A DNA stretch of 64,000 nt, taken from contig NZ_NRQY01000002.1 in assembly GCF_003996855.1 (NCBI RefSeq), forward strand, positions 62,001 through 126,000. The letters are read 5' to 3'. The translations under genes were made by a program, and so were the position numbers. Below the pieces are notes generated by a model. The model did not search any database. It was not told the DNA's origin and saw only the letters and a list, made by a program, of their open reading frames with translations. This document shows positions 44,600 to 56,000 of this stretch, one piece after another. The DNA comes from Morganella morganii (GTDB lineage: Bacteria > Pseudomonadota > Gammaproteobacteria > Enterobacterales > Enterobacteriaceae). The stretch's first letter is position 1. Each line of letters starts with the position of its first letter.

Positions 44600-46717
44600 A
44601 TGAAATCTGCTGCGCATTTACGCAGGCCGCGTTGTTATTCTCGGCTTGTGCTGACATTCCCCTTTATCTTTATTCCTGTTTTTCATGCGGTTGCCGGTGA
44701 TGATACTCTGGTTGTCACTGCCGCCCCGCAAGACCGCGAAGGAAGTTACAGCGGGGATAATGTCTATTCCACCCTTAAAACACTAACCCCGCGTAATGAA
44801 ACGCCGCAATCCATCAGTATTGTCACACCGCAATTGATCAGTGATTTTGATGTCACGTCCGTGGATGACGCGGTAAAGTTTGTCAGTGGTGTGACTCAGG
44901 GCAACACACTGGGCGGTATTGAAGACGGGTTTGTCAAACGCGGCTTCGGCTCCAATACGGACGGTTCTGTGTTTATCGACGGTGTACGCAGCAACCAGGG
45001 ACTGGCTATGGACGCCACCACCGAACGCGTGGATGTGCTGAAAGGCTCCTCTTCTCTGCTTTACGGTATTCTGAATCCGGGCGGCGTGATAAACCTGATC
45101 TCCAAAAAGCCACAGTATCAGTGGCAGGGACGGGTCAGCGGGCGGACAAACAGCCACGGCGGCGGCACCGGTACGATTGATGTAACCGGCCCTCTCGGCA
45201 ATGGTGTGGCCGTCCGGCTGATAGCAGAACGCCGCCACGAAGATTACTGGCGCAATTTCGGGGAAGATCAGCACACTCTGCTGGCTCCATCCCTGAGCTG
45301 GCTCGGTGATAGTGCTTCTTTCAATGTGGCTTATACCGAAAATAAATTCGATGTACCTTACGATCGCGGAACCGCATTTATCGGCGGCAGTCCGATCCGT
45401 ATCCCGTATAATGAACGGATAGACGACAACGCCAATCACGCATACGGGAAAAATAAGCGTCTGACCGCAGAATACCGGCAGGAATTTGACGGCATCTGGG
45501 AAACCGGCATTAAATACGCGTGGATGCAGCGCCGCTACGACAGCAATGAAGTCCGCGCGACCGCCATTAATCCGGAGACCGGAATTGTTACCCGCCGTGC
45601 CGATGCTAACCGTGGTTTTAATCATCAGACCACCTATGTCGGCTGGGATATCAGCGGTACACCGGAAATCGCCGGTATGCAGCATGACATCACGTTCGGT
45701 GCTGATTACGAAAAGAACGAAACCTACAAAGCGTGGTCCTTCCGCGGCAAGCCGTCAAAACATTTCAATATGTACCACCCGGTATACGGCGAATCACCGG
45801 TCACCACAGATAAAACCGCCGATGATGCAAAAAGCAACCTCCGTGCAACGGTATACAGCAGTTCACTCTATGCCAAAGACAGCATCCATCTGAATGACCA
45901 GTGGATTGTTGTGCTCGGCGGGCGGCTGCAACGCTATACGCAAAACGGCAGCAGCGGATGGATAAACCATCAGACAACACTCAATGACAGTGGCTCTGAA
46001 TTTGTTCCGCAGGCAGGAGTCGTCTACAAACTGACACCGGAACTGGCCCTCTACAGCAGTTACAGCCAGTCCTTCACCCCGTCTGCACAGATGGATGATG
46101 ACGGTAATGTCGCCGCCACTGAAAAAGGACAGACATACGAGCTGGGTGCAAAATGGCAGACAACACCAACAATGCTGACGACCCTTGCCCTTTATCGTAT
46201 TGATGAAAAAGACATGTCCATCTTTATGAACGGCCTGAACCGGAATATCCCGAAAGCCCGCTCTGAAGGTGCGGAACTGGAAATTAACGGCGAATTTGCG
46301 CCGGGATGGCAGATAGCCGCAAACTACAGCCTGAACCGGACACAGATTAAAGAAGATAATCTGAAACCGCAAAATGTCGGTAACCAGCTGGTAAATGCCC
46401 CGCGCAACATGGGCAGCCTGTACCTGACGCATACCCTGACCGTACCGGGCTTACCGGGTGAATTGCGCTTCGGCGGCGGCGGACGCTATGTCGGTAAACG
46501 TGCCGGTGATCCGGAAAACAGTTTTTACCTGCCGGCTTATACAGTTGCAGATGCTTTCGCCGCCTGGACCGGGAGTGTCAGCGGACATGAGACCCAACTG
46601 AAACTGAATGTGAATAACCTGCTGAACAGGGAATACTATGCTTCCAGTGCCGGAAACCTGCGTGTCATCGCCGGAGAGCCGCGCACCCTGTTCCTGAATG
46701 CCTATGTGGATTTCTGA
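44600..46717 (+). CDS. TonB-dependent siderophore receptor
   Basis: 705 residues. Signal peptide ending VAG, then the TonB box DTLVVTAAP. Plug domain at about 45-160 (ETPQSISIVTPQLISDFD, VKRGFGSNTDGSVFIDGVRS, VDVLKGSSSLLYGILNPGGV), then a 22-strand beta-barrel ending in the outer-membrane signature Phe (LFLNAYVDF). FhuA/FoxA-like hydroxamate receptors are the general class; the actual siderophore cannot be told from sequence. Likely iron-repressed. Its stop is one base before the start of the next gene, so they form an operon. Confidence 0.93.
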   Translation: MKSAAHLRRPRCYSRLVLTFPFIFIPVFHAVAGDDTLVVTAAPQDREGSYSGDNVYSTLKTLTPRNETPQSISIVTPQLISDFDVTSVDDAVKFVSGVTQGNTLGGIEDGFVKRGFGSNTDGSVFIDGVRSNQGLAMDATTERVDVLKGSSSLLYGILNPGGVINLISKKPQYQWQGRVSGRTNSHGGGTGTIDVTGPLGNGVAVRLIAERRHEDYWRNFGEDQHTLLAPSLSWLGDSASFNVAYTENKFDVPYDRGTAFIGGSPIRIPYNERIDDNANHAYGKNKRLTAEYRQEFDGIWETGIKYAWMQRRYDSNEVRATAINPETGIVTRRADANRGFNHQTTYVGWDISGTPEIAGMQHDITFGADYEKNETYKAWSFRGKPSKHFNMYHPVYGESPVTTDKTADDAKSNLRATVYSSSLYAKDSIHLNDQWIVVLGGRLQRYTQNGSSGWINHQTTLNDSGSEFVPQAGVVYKLTPELALYSSYSQSFTPSAQMDDDGNVAATEKGQTYELGAKWQTTPTMLTTLALYRIDEKDMSIFMNGLNRNIPKARSEGAELEINGEFAPGWQIAANYSLNRTQIKEDNLKPQNVGNQLVNAPRNMGSLYLTHTLTVPGLPGELRFGGGGRYVGKRAGDPENSFYLPAYTVADAFAAWTGSVSGHETQLKLNVNNLLNREYYASSAGNLRVIAGEPRTLFLNAYVDF

Positions 46718-46718
46718 T

Positions 46719-47816
46719 ATGAAACCTCTCTTCACGGGGTTACTGCTGATGGTGTTTTCGCTGCTGTGCGGGGCAAAAACCGTTACGGACAGCCTCGGAC
46801 GGACAGTCACCGTACCGGATGATCCGCAGCGGATCGTGCTCGGTGAAAGCCGGATGCTTTATACCCTGGCGCTGATCGAAACCGGTAATCCGGCAGCACG
46901 TGTCGTCGGGTGGCCTGCTGATTTACAGCGGCTCGATGTGCAGACATGGGAGAAATATACTGCCGCATTTCCGGCGATCAGGGATATTGCGATTGTCGGG
47001 AACGATAATTTTTCACAGCTTAGTATTGAGAAAATTATCGCCCTGGAACCTGATCTGATTATTATGCCGGTGTATGCCAAATCCCGTCCCGATGAAACGC
47101 AGTTTGCATACCAGACCGCAGCAGCCGGTATTCCGGTGATTTACCTGGATTTCAGAGTTGATCCGCTGCGGAATACGGTTCCGTCACTGAAAACGCTGGG
47201 AGACGTCCTGAACCGGCAGGAAAAAACAGCCGCTTTTATTGCGTTTTATCAGCAACATATGGACGTAATCCGCAGCCGTCTGGCCATGCACAATCCGCAT
47301 CGCTCCAAAGTATTGCTTCAGTTACATCTCGGGAAAAAAGCGGAATGCTGCACGACCGCAGCCTCCGGAAATCTGGCGGATTTACTGGCCTTTTCCGGCG
47401 GAGATAATATTGCGGCCGGGAAATTCAGCGGTGTTTTCGGACGAATCAGCCCGGAGCAGGTGCTGTCGGATAATCCGGAATATTATCTGGTGACCGGCAG
47501 CGGCGGAAGGGATAACCCGGGGCAGTTGCAACTGGGACCGGACCTCCGCGCGGACACCGCCCAGCAAAGCCTGCGGGAGCAATTACAAAAAGATCCGGTG
47601 ATTGCCGCACTGCCTGCGATCCGGGAAGGACGGACAGCCGCACTCTGGCATCATGTTTACCTCAGCCCGTGGCATCTGCTGGCTGCGGAATTTTTCGCCC
47701 GCGAACTGCATCCGGATCTATTTTCTGATGTTGATCCGCAGAATACACTGGATGAGATGAACCGGCGCTTCCTGACATTACCGGAAACGGGGACTTACTG
47801 GCTGTTTTCGCGCTGA
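46719..47816 (+). CDS. Iron-siderophore ABC transporter substrate-binding protein
   Basis: 365 residues. Signal peptide MKPLFTGLLLMVFSLLCGAK, then a class III periplasmic-binding fold: VTDSLGRTVTVPDDPQRIVL, LSIEKIIALEPDLIIMP and FGRISPEQVLSDNPEYYLVTG. Resembles FecB/FhuD/BtuF-type proteins that pass ferric siderophores to an inner-membrane importer. No permease or ATPase gene is near, so it must work with one encoded elsewhere. It is coupled to the receptor gene; weak ribosome site. A strong inverted repeat follows. Confidence 0.88.
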   Translation: MKPLFTGLLLMVFSLLCGAKTVTDSLGRTVTVPDDPQRIVLGESRMLYTLALIETGNPAARVVGWPADLQRLDVQTWEKYTAAFPAIRDIAIVGNDNFSQLSIEKIIALEPDLIIMPVYAKSRPDETQFAYQTAAAGIPVIYLDFRVDPLRNTVPSLKTLGDVLNRQEKTAAFIAFYQQHMDVIRSRLAMHNPHRSKVLLQLHLGKKAECCTTAASGNLADLLAFSGGDNIAAGKFSGVFGRISPEQVLSDNPEYYLVTGSGGRDNPGQLQLGPDLRADTAQQSLREQLQKDPVIAALPAIREGRTAALWHHVYLSPWHLLAAEFFARELHPDLFSDVDPQNTLDEMNRRFLTLPETGTYWLFSR

Positions 47817-47835
47817 ACACCGCTGTTTTCTGCAT

Positions 47836-47875
47836 TTTCACTCCCGGGACGGATATTCTGTCGCCGGGAGTGAAA
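47836..47875. terminator. Inverted repeat between the iron-uptake genes and pmbA
   Basis: Perfect 12-bp stem TTTCACTCCCGG (47836-47847) with CCGGGAGTGAAA (47864-47875) and a 16-nt loop, between convergent genes. No T run on either side, so a classic terminator is not certain. Confidence 0.6.
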
Positions 47876-47878
47876 CAA

Positions 47879-49219
47879 TTACTGCCCTGCAATACTCATT
47901 TCCGGCAGCCAGACTGAGCCGCACTGAATGTTGCTGCGGGTTTCAATATCGTCGCCGGTGGCGATAATGTTGGCCCACATGTCCTTCAGGTTGCCGGCAA
48001 TGGTGATTTCACTGACCGGATACTGAATTTCACCGTTTTCCACCCAGAAACCGGATGCCCCGCGGGAGTAATCGCCGGTAATACCGCTGACCCCCTGTCC
48101 CATCAGTTCTGTGACCACCAGACCGGTGCCCATTTCTCTGACCATGTCATCAAATCCCAGCCCCTGACCGGCAATGTGCCAGTTGTGAATACCACCTGCG
48201 TGACCGGTGCTTTTCAGCCCCAGTTTACGGGCGGCATAGGTGGTCATCAGCCAGTTGTTCAGGACGCCGTTTTCGATAATCAGGCGATCCTCTGTGCGGA
48301 CACCTTCGCTGTCAAACGGCGTGGAAGCCAGCCCGCCGATCACATGCGGCAGTTCCCGGATGGTCAGCCATTCCGGCAGGATCTGTTTACCCAGGCTATC
48401 GAGCAGGAAGGTGGATTTGCGGTACACGGATGTGCCGCTGATAGCCCCCACCAAATGCCCGAACAGGCCGGTAGCCACTTCCGGGGCAAAAATTACCGGT
48501 GCTTTCTGTGTCGCCAGCTTGCGCGGTGCCAGGCGGGACAGTGTGCGGCGGGCACACTCTTCACCCACCCACTGTGCAGATTTCAGATCATCCAGCTTAC
48601 GTGCGATGGTATAAGCGTAATCACGCTCCATATCGCCGTTTTCTTCTGCGATCACACAGGCAGACATCGAGTGACGGCTGCTGCAATAGCTTTGTAACAT
48701 ACCAAGGGTGTTACCAAAAACGCGGATGCCGTAATGGCTGTTAAAACTGCCGCCTTCCGTATTCGTGATACGCGGATCGGCACTCAGCGCCGCTTTTTCA
48801 GCACCGGCTGCATAGTCAATCGCCTGATCCGCACTCACTTCAGACGGGTAAAACAGTTGCAAATCCGGTGCATCAAAGGCCAGCAAATCGCGATCAGTCG
48901 GGCCAGAACACGGATCTTCAGACGTATATTTCGCAATGTCGATCGCCGCCTGTACGGTACGGGCAATCGCCTCTTCACTTAAATCAGTGGAAGATGCGCT
49001 GCCTTTGCGCTGGTTATGGTACACCGTGATCCCCAGTGCACCGTCGCTGTTAAATTCAACATTCTCCACCTCACCCATCCGGGTGCTTACACTCATCCCG
49101 GTGGTTCTGCTGACAGCAACTTCGGCGCTGTCACACCCTTTCTGTGCAATACTCAATGCCTGCGAAACCGCTTGTTCCAGGCGCGTACGCTGCGCCATAA
49201 TCTGAGAAGTGATATTCAT
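47879..49219 (-). CDS. pmbA: Metalloprotease PmbA/TldE
   Basis: 446 residues from the ATG at 49219. Partner of TldD in the heterodimeric TldD/E protease that matures microcin B17 and degrades CcdA in E. coli. Conserved blocks: [82 protein letters not shown] and [12 protein letters not shown]. TldE lacks the zinc-binding motif that TldD carries. Divergent from darP. Confidence 0.97.
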   Translation of the reverse strand: MNITSQIMAQRTRLEQAVSQALSIAQKGCDSAEVAVSRTTGMSVSTRMGEVENVEFNSDGALGITVYHNQRKGSASSTDLSEEAIARTVQAAIDIAKYTSEDPCSGPTDRDLLAFDAPDLQLFYPSEVSADQAIDYAAGAEKAALSADPRITNTEGGSFNSHYGIRVFGNTLGMLQSYCSSRHSMSACVIAEENGDMERDYAYTIARKLDDLKSAQWVGEECARRTLSRLAPRKLATQKAPVIFAPEVATGLFGHLVGAISGTSVYRKSTFLLDSLGKQILPEWLTIRELPHVIGGLASTPFDSEGVRTEDRLIIENGVLNNWLMTTYAARKLGLKSTGHAGGIHNWHIAGQGLGFDDMVREMGTGLVVTELMGQGVSGITGDYSRGASGFWVENGEIQYPVSEITIAGNLKDMWANIIATGDDIETRSNIQCGSVWLPEMSIAGQ

Positions 49220-49392
49220 CAATCAGGTTCCAATTCAATAAATTAAGGGGCCGTCAGCTAATCAGACAGCTGAATAGGTGTTATCCGGCCTTTTCCCCGG
49301 TTACAATACGCAATAATCAAATGTTAACACTCACAAACACAGAGATCATCCGGCACCCGCCGCTCCGTGTTTCGCCACAGGAAATACTATAT

Positions 49393-49941
49393 ATGGCAAA
49401 GCAGCCTGAAGACTGGTTTGAAGAACCCGATGCACTTCCTCAGGAGGAAGAGGATGACGAGATAATCTGGGTCAGCAAAAGCGAAATCAAACGCAATGCG
49501 GAAGCCCTGAAAAAACTCGGCGCTGAACTGGTTGCACTGAGCAAAACCCAGCTGGAACGTATTCCGCTGGATGAACAATTGCTCGACGCCATCCTGCTTG
49601 CACAAAAAATCAAGCGTGAAGGCCTCCGCCGTCAGTTACAGCTCATCGGTAAACTGCTGCGGGCACGTGACCCGGAGCCGATTACCACGGCACTCGACAA
49701 ACTGAAAAACCGTCATAACCAGCAGGTTGTCCTGCTGCATAAACTCGAAGATCTGCGTGAACGCCTCGTCACCGGTGATGACACAGTTGCGGAAGAAGCC
49801 GTTGCGCTGTTCCCGCACCTTGATCGCCAGCAGCTGCGCGCGCTTATCCGCAATGCGAAAAAAGAGCGCGAAGGCAATAAACCGCCGAAAGCCTACCGCC
49901 AGCTGTTCCAGTATCTGAAAGAACTGGCAGAAAGCGCTTAA
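49393..49941 (+). CDS. darP: Dual-action ribosomal maturation protein DarP (YjgA)
   Basis: 182 residues from [13 protein letters not shown], 24 codons into a longer open frame; AGGAAA lies about 10 bp upstream. Acidic N-terminus ([19 protein letters not shown]), then basic helices ([55 protein letters not shown]). Assists late 50S assembly. It ends 4 bp inside the convergent barstar gene. Confidence 0.96.
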   Translation: MAKQPEDWFEEPDALPQEEEDDEIIWVSKSEIKRNAEALKKLGAELVALSKTQLERIPLDEQLLDAILLAQKIKREGLRRQLQLIGKLLRARDPEPITTALDKLKNRHNQQVVLLHKLEDLRERLVTGDDTVAEEAVALFPHLDRQQLRALIRNAKKEREGNKPPKAYRQLFQYLKELAESA

Positions 49942-50234
49942 TCCGCCGTCATGGTCAGGGGGGTCAGCACCAGCCGGATATCCCCCGGCCACTCGTCTTC
50001 CGCATCTCGGCAGGTGCCGATAATGGCTGAAAACAGCCGCCGCTGCCGTGCGGTAATATGTTCAAACGCCAGTATCACCGGCAGATCAATCCCGCCTGTC
50101 AGCATATCCCACAACGCATCCGTATTACGGCCAAAGTACGTCAGCTGAAATTTATCACTGAACTGCTGATAGAAATCGTCCGTCGTCCGGATAGTGCGGA
50201 AATCAAAATGCACAATGCTGATGTCAGGTGTCAT
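49938..50234 (-). CDS. Barstar-family ribonuclease inhibitor
   Basis: 98 residues. Barstar fold with [30 protein letters not shown], matching the conserved F-G-x-N-x-D-A-L-W-D inhibitor segment whose Asp residues plug barnase active sites, and [11 protein letters not shown] at the end. Similar to E. coli YhcO. It lies 3 bp downstream of a barnase-type RNase gene and should protect the cytoplasm from it. Confidence 0.93.
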   Translation of the reverse strand: MTPDISIVHFDFRTIRTTDDFYQQFSDKFQLTYFGRNTDALWDMLTGGIDLPVILAFEHITARQRRLFSAIIGTCRDAEDEWPGDIRLVLTPLTMTAD

Positions 50235-50237
50235 GGG

Positions 50238-50705
50238 TTAATGTACCTGCTGAAATGAGCGGTAATGATCGGTAGTGACATAAATCAGCCCGTCCCCGGA
50301 GTAAAGCAGACGATCACTGCCGCGGTGGCCGCAGTTATAATTGATATCCGCTTCAAACCACTGACGCGACGGTGCATCCGGCAGCCCTTTTTCCCAGTTG
50401 CCGAAACGATCACCGCCGATAGCCTTACCCGGCATCACCTCACAGAGATTACCCTTTGACGGCTGCCAGCCCGCATCACGGGCGGCTTTTTTTGTCACAT
50501 AGTAATCCGGCAGACGCTGATGCTGCTGCACGTAGCTGACCACCCGTGCCTGTGATGTCAGAGCATCAATGCTCTGCGGCTGTTCTGTATGCTGCGGCAC
50601 CGGCTCTGACGGACGGGTGTCGATAAACTGCCCCAGTAACCCCGCCAGCCAGGCGGAGACCGCCACAATCAGAACGATCACCAGCGTGCCGTATTTCTGC
50701 ATCAT
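50238..50705 (-). CDS. Barnase-like ribonuclease with N-terminal membrane anchor/signal
   Basis: 155 residues. N-terminal hydrophobic segment (YGTLVIVLIVAVSAWLAGLL) then a linker and a barnase domain at about 50-155: YVQQHQRLPDYYVTKKAARDAGW, PGKAIGGDRFGNWEKGLP, WFEADINYNCGHRGSDRLLYS and IYVTTDHYRSF. The catalytic Glu, Arg and His of barnase (in EADINY, SDR and TDHY) are all present. There is no clear cleavage site, so it is either secreted or kept in the membrane facing the periplasm. Its start overlaps the tldD stop by one base, and the barstar gene follows by 3 bp. Confidence 0.93.
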   Translation of the reverse strand: MMQKYGTLVIVLIVAVSAWLAGLLGQFIDTRPSEPVPQHTEQPQSIDALTSQARVVSYVQQHQRLPDYYVTKKAARDAGWQPSKGNLCEVMPGKAIGGDRFGNWEKGLPDAPSRQWFEADINYNCGHRGSDRLLYSGDGLIYVTTDHYRSFQQVH

Positions 50706-52150
50706 CAGGCAGTTCCGCCGACAGTAATACTGTCCAGTTTCAGAGTCGGCTGACCAACACCAACCGGCACGCTCTGGCCTTCTTTACCGCATACGCCGAC
50801 GCCTTTATCCAGTTTCAGGTCATTACCGACCATCGACACCTGCTGCATGGCGTCAATACCGGAGCCAATCAGTGTCGCGCCTTTCACTGGTTTGGTAATC
50901 TTACCGTTTTCAATGAGATACGCTTCTGATGTCGAGAACACAAACTTACCGGAGGTGATATCCACCTGACCGCCGCCGAAATTCGGGGCATACAGGCCAT
51001 TTTTCACACTGGCGATAATCTCTTCCGGCGATGATTCCCCCGCCAGCATATAGGTATTGGTCATGCGCGGCATCGGCAGATGGGCATAAGATTCACGGCG
51101 GCCGTTACCGGTCGGGTCAACCCCCATCAGACGGGCGTTGAGTTTATCCTGCATATAACCTTTCAGAATACCGTTTTCAATCAGAACGTTATACTGACCA
51201 GGTACGCCTTCGTCATCAATCGCCAGTGAACCGCGGCGATCGCCGATCGTACCGTCATCAACAATGGTACAGAGTGATGATGTGACCTGCTGACCGATTT
51301 TTCCGCTGAATACGGATGCACCACGGCGGTTGAAATCCCCTTCCAGTCCATGCCCGACCGCTTCATGCAGCAGCACGCCCGGCCAGCCCGCACCCAGCAC
51401 AACCGGCATTGAACCGGCCGGTGCCGCAACGGCAGAGAGATTCACCAGCGCCATGCGCACCGCTTCACGGGCGAAATGGTCAGCGCGGATCTCACCGTCT
51501 TCTGTACCGAGGAAATATTCATAGCCGAAACGACCGCCGCCGCCGCTGCCGCCGTGTTCACGTTTGCCGTCCTCTTCCACCAGCACACTGACAGACAGAC
51601 GTACCAGCGGACGGATATCCGTCGCCAGCGTGCCGTCAGTGGCGGCAACCAGAACTTCTTCATACACGCCGGTCAGGCTGGCATTGACTTCCTGCACACG
51701 CGGATCTTCTGCCCGTGCCACACGGTCAAGACGGTGCAGCAGCGCGATTTTTTCCTCACGCGGCATTGCGCGCAGCGGATCGAGCGCAGCATACAGTGCC
51801 ATATTATTCACACGGTGAAGGCTTTGTACCTGGCCGTTACCCTGCTCACGCACAATACTGCGGGCGGCGGATGCACTCTGCTGTAATGCGGTCAGGCTTA
51901 TCTGATCCGCATAAGCAAAGCCGGTTTTTTCACCGCTGACAGCGCGGATTCCGACACCCTGATCAATATTGTAAGAGCCGTTTTTAATAATTTTATCTTC
52001 CAGCACCCAGGCTTCATGAAAACTGCTCTGGAAGTACAGATCGCCATAATCAATATGGCGATCCGCTAACTGTGTGAGGACAGAAAAGAGATCCTGTTCA
52101 TCAAGATCATGGGCGGTCAGCAGATGATTGCTGACAGTTGAAAAACTCAT
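50705..52150 (-). CDS. tldD: Metalloprotease TldD
   Basis: 481 residues. The zinc-binding HExxxH is present in [18 protein letters not shown] near residue 263. Other conserved parts: [37 protein letters not shown] and [17 protein letters not shown]. Forms the protease with PmbA (TldE), which is encoded 1.5 kb away. It is 3 bp after the amidase gene. Confidence 0.98.
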   Translation of the reverse strand: MSFSTVSNHLLTAHDLDEQDLFSVLTQLADRHIDYGDLYFQSSFHEAWVLEDKIIKNGSYNIDQGVGIRAVSGEKTGFAYADQISLTALQQSASAARSIVREQGNGQVQSLHRVNNMALYAALDPLRAMPREEKIALLHRLDRVARAEDPRVQEVNASLTGVYEEVLVAATDGTLATDIRPLVRLSVSVLVEEDGKREHGGSGGGGRFGYEYFLGTEDGEIRADHFAREAVRMALVNLSAVAAPAGSMPVVLGAGWPGVLLHEAVGHGLEGDFNRRGASVFSGKIGQQVTSSLCTIVDDGTIGDRRGSLAIDDEGVPGQYNVLIENGILKGYMQDKLNARLMGVDPTGNGRRESYAHLPMPRMTNTYMLAGESSPEEIIASVKNGLYAPNFGGGQVDITSGKFVFSTSEAYLIENGKITKPVKGATLIGSGIDAMQQVSMVGNDLKLDKGVGVCGKEGQSVPVGVGQPTLKLDSITVGGTA

Positions 52151-52153
52151 AAT

Positions 52154-53011
52154 TTACTTTTTACCTGTAGTGTTTTTCTCAATCAGTGAAGTCAGCTGCG
52201 GGCGGAAACGGTTATGTTTCACCACGCGGATCTGCTCACGCATTGAGGTTAAGCTGTCCGGACGGATATCCACGCCGATGGCAGCCACCGCATCCGTATT
52301 TTTCTTCATCACTTTGCCCCAGCCGTCAACGGCCATGGTGTGTCCCCATGTGCGGCGGGTACCGTGTACGCCGACCTGCGCCGGTGCCAGGATAATGCAC
52401 TGGTTTTCAATCGCACGGGCACGCAGCAGCGGCTCCCAGTGGTATTTGCCGGTCAGCCGGGTAAAGGCTGCCGGAACAGAGATAATCTCCGCACCCTGCT
52501 CACGCAGTGCCTGGAACAGGCCCGGGAAACGCAGATCATAACAGATGGTCATACCGAGACGACCCACCGGGGTATCGACCACAGTGATGTGTTCGCCGCG
52601 CTGGAAAATTTTCGATTCATTGTATGAACCCTGCTCATCATCGATATTTACGTCAAACATGTGAATTTTGTCATAACGGGCTTTGGTTTCCCCTTTATCA
52701 TCAAACAGCAGGCTGCTGCTGGTGATACGCGCCGGGTCTTCGCGGCTGATTAACGGCATCGAGCCGACCAGAATCCACACCCCGTAACGGCGTGCCATAT
52801 CAGCCACCGCTGATTGCAGCGGGCCTTCGCCCTGCACTTCCGCATACTTCTGATAGGTGTTGCCTGATGCGAAAATCAGCGCATTTTCCGGTGTCATCAC
52901 CAGTTTGATATTATCAGGCAGTTGTTTGATCTGTTGTTCGATTTGCGCCAAATTGTGTTTGATATTTGTGCCGCTGCACAGCTGCAATAATGCCACATTT
53001 GCGTTTTTCAT
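52154..53011 (-). CDS. Carbon-nitrogen hydrolase family amidase (Nit1-like, probable deaminated-glutathione amidase)
   Basis: 285 residues. Nitrilase superfamily with the catalytic Glu in MTPENALIF near residue 43, Lys in RYDKIHMFDV near 114 and Cys in GMTICYDLRFPGL near 156. NHWEPLLRARAIENQ-type text and GRRTWGHTM-type text (HGTRRTWGHTMAVD) resemble the Nit1 branch that removes deaminated glutathione, a side product of transaminases. Substrate is inferred from the family. It sits between yhdP and tldD, with a 4-bp overlap with yhdP. Confidence 0.9.
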   Translation of the reverse strand: MKNANVALLQLCSGTNIKHNLAQIEQQIKQLPDNIKLVMTPENALIFASGNTYQKYAEVQGEGPLQSAVADMARRYGVWILVGSMPLISREDPARITSSSLLFDDKGETKARYDKIHMFDVNIDDEQGSYNESKIFQRGEHITVVDTPVGRLGMTICYDLRFPGLFQALREQGAEIISVPAAFTRLTGKYHWEPLLRARAIENQCIILAPAQVGVHGTRRTWGHTMAVDGWGKVMKKNTDAVAAIGVDIRPDSLTSMREQIRVVKHNRFRPQLTSLIEKNTTGKK

Positions 53012-56000
53012 TCCTGGGTCTCCTTTAACTGACGCAAAACTTCATCTATCTTCGGCTCTTCTAAACTACCGCTCAGGTGATACCGTATCACCGAAATTTT
53101 ACTCCAGAGCGGGCCGAGCACCTTACTGGCCACAAAGACTGCCGCTCCGGCTATCGGGTTAACCACAAAGGCTGTCGCCACCCCGACCGTCGCAGAGAGT
53201 TCCGGTGTGACAACCACCGACATATCAATACGACGCTCCACAAGATAAATTGAACCGCTAAAGCTGATATCCGCCATTAATCCGTCCACGCGGGTATCCG
53301 TTGTCTTTAAAATACCATCTTTTATCACGCCTTTACCGCGTATGCTGTCAAAAACGAAATCATTACTGAAGGTATCCGTGAAATCCAGCTGTAGTTTGCG
53401 CAATAATGCATCAAAACTGACAAGCCGCAGCAGTTTACCGGCATTACCGCCGCCCATCCGCTCAATCGCCCCTTTGCCGAGCGAGGTGCTGATAATGCCG
53501 TTCAGTGTTGCCACATCCGGCGACCAGGGGACATCCCGCCAGTTCAGGTCAAAATCCACAGTAAACGGTGAGCCGGTGATAGGTACCAGTACCCCGAAAT
53601 ACGCAGCCATATTATCAAAAACCGGCCCCTTAAACTGACCTTTAAAATGTGATAGCGGTGTAAGACCGGCATCCCAGCGGCCGCCGCTGAGTGTCAGCTC
53701 ACTGGCACTGTTTTTGACCGTTGCCGCATCCAGTACCAGTGAGTTATTTTCCGGCCAGACTTTCGCATTAACCGTACCGATATTCAGGCCGCTCACCCAG
53801 CAGGCCTCACAGCGCAGTGTGACAGCAGGCCAGCTGCCGACACGGTAATCCGTTTTGGTGGTTTCATTGCGCTGAGATTCCGGCAGGGCATTCTGAATAG
53901 ACTCCGGATTATAGTAGAGATAATCGATACTCGCCTGCCACGGCCCGGAAGCCGGAATACGGATATCCCCGCGCAACTCCTGACTGTCTGAACTGAGCAG
54001 CCAGCCATTTTCCTGCGGATGAATGCGCAGTTTTATCTGATTCCAGCGCTGTCCTGCAAAATCCGCATACGGAGCGGAGATATCAATATTCCCCGGCAGT
54101 TTCAGTGAGGCCGGCTGCTGATGGCTCTGTCCCGCAATAGCCAGCGCTCCGACCCACTCTTCACCGCTGATCGGCGGCAGCGCGATACTGATAACATCCC
54201 GGGTGATTTCTTCCGGCACTGTTGTGCCCGGACGGATTACTGCGCCATTGAGCGTAAGAATATCGCCGAGACGCCAGTCCGTCAGGACGCTGAAAGATTT
54301 ACCGACGGTTCCCCCGGCTTTCAGGGTGTATTCTGTCCCGGCTGCGTGCACATTCAGTGTGCCGCTCTCCGCCGCCCAGCGCCGGACAGCCGGTAAAGTG
54401 CTGCTGGTGAGTTTTCCGGTCTGCCCCTCCAGATCCACGGTGTAACGCATTTCCCCTTTTTGCGGCAGGGTAATTTTCACATCCCCTGTCCACGGGAATG
54501 AGCCGGTCACATGCTGTTTGATCGCCGCCGGTACCCCGTCGATGCCTTTCATCTGCCAGTTGCCGTCCAGATCGATATTCACGGCAAAATCTGACGGGTT
54601 CTCTTTGGTGGTAAAGCGGATATTCAGCGGCTGCCCGAACCAGTGAGCCGTGATGCGGTCACTTTCCAGGTCGCCGTTATCAAAGCGGAACTGTCCGCTG
54701 ACGCTTTTGAGCGTGCTGCCGAGCGGTACCACATCAATATCATTATTTTTCAGATTAACGTGACCGGTTGCCCGCACCATCTCATTAAAATTAAGCGGAA
54801 TTTCCAGTTTCAGATCACCGTTAACCACACCACCGATTTTCAGTTGCTCCAGGGTATTACCGATAGATTTTTTCATCGGCGTCTGATCAAAATACTTACC
54901 CAGTGATTCACCTTTGCCTTCAATGTCAGACTGAATATACAGACGCTCAACTGTAAAATCCGGGATATCCGCTTTCAGATTGCGGGCGGTGGCCTCCCCC
55001 AGTTTTGCTTCCTGCGCACTGATCCACAGCCCCTGATTATGGAAATTCAGATCTGCATTCATGCCCATCAGGGCAGGCCATTCCGGATCATATTTAAAGG
55101 TGGCATCACGCAGCGGCACCCAAATCTGAAATTGTCCTTCGTTTTTGCGGAACGGAAAATCGGCCGGGTTGCCCTGAAATATTACCGTGGCATTTTCTGC
55201 CTGTCCGGCAATCAGTGCCTGTGTGAGATATTCGCTCAGAAACTCCCCCATCAGCGGAACCGGGAAATAGCGCCATGCTTCCCCGGCATCGGTCAGTGTC
55301 ACACCGCCGAGTATCCCGAGTGACGGCGGCCTGTCCTTATCATGCTGATAACGGAAATTGCCGTTTGCCCGCAGCGCGCCGGATTTCAGATCCAGATTAT
55401 CACTCCAGAGATTCAGATTACCGTCTGTATTCGTCCACTGAATCTGTCCGCGGCTTTCTGCCACCGCCAGCGGTGCGGTAAACATCGGGCGGTAGTCCAG
55501 TATGCTGTCATCGAGGGCAAAACGCAGAATGCCGCGTGCCTGCCCGCCCCGCAATACGCCGCTGAAATGGGATACCGACGGTAATTCTTCCAGGGCTTTC
55601 CAGCTGACATCCTGCCAGGAGACATCCAGTTCAAGATTTTCCGGTGCCGCCGGGGTGATATCAAGGGAAAAATCATGAATAAGGCCTGACGGGTCGCGCT
55701 GCTGCCAGGCTTTGACAATATCATTGGTGAGGAAAGAGAAGGTCGGCACAATACTGCTCAGACGCGCCAGTTCAATATCATTCGCCCGGATTCGCAGATG
55801 CGGATTTCCGCCGTATTTGGCCGACGGCGGGATATAAAGCAGTGACACACTGCCTTCCGGCCACTGCTGCCCGTCGGTTTTCAGGTTGAACAAATCCGGA
55901 ATATTAAACAGCCATCCTTCCCCCTGACGGCGCATCTGTACCATCAGATCCTGAACTTCCAGTGTGTGCGTCTCTTTGCCGGTCAGCCAGTCCGCCTCAC

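Noticed and set aside
44500..44700. ORF MDNYHKKLLRIVIIINIIPF before the TonB receptor
   Set aside because: Overlaps the receptor start and its AT-rich promoter; the hydrophobic sequence is explained by base composition around the Fur-like sites.
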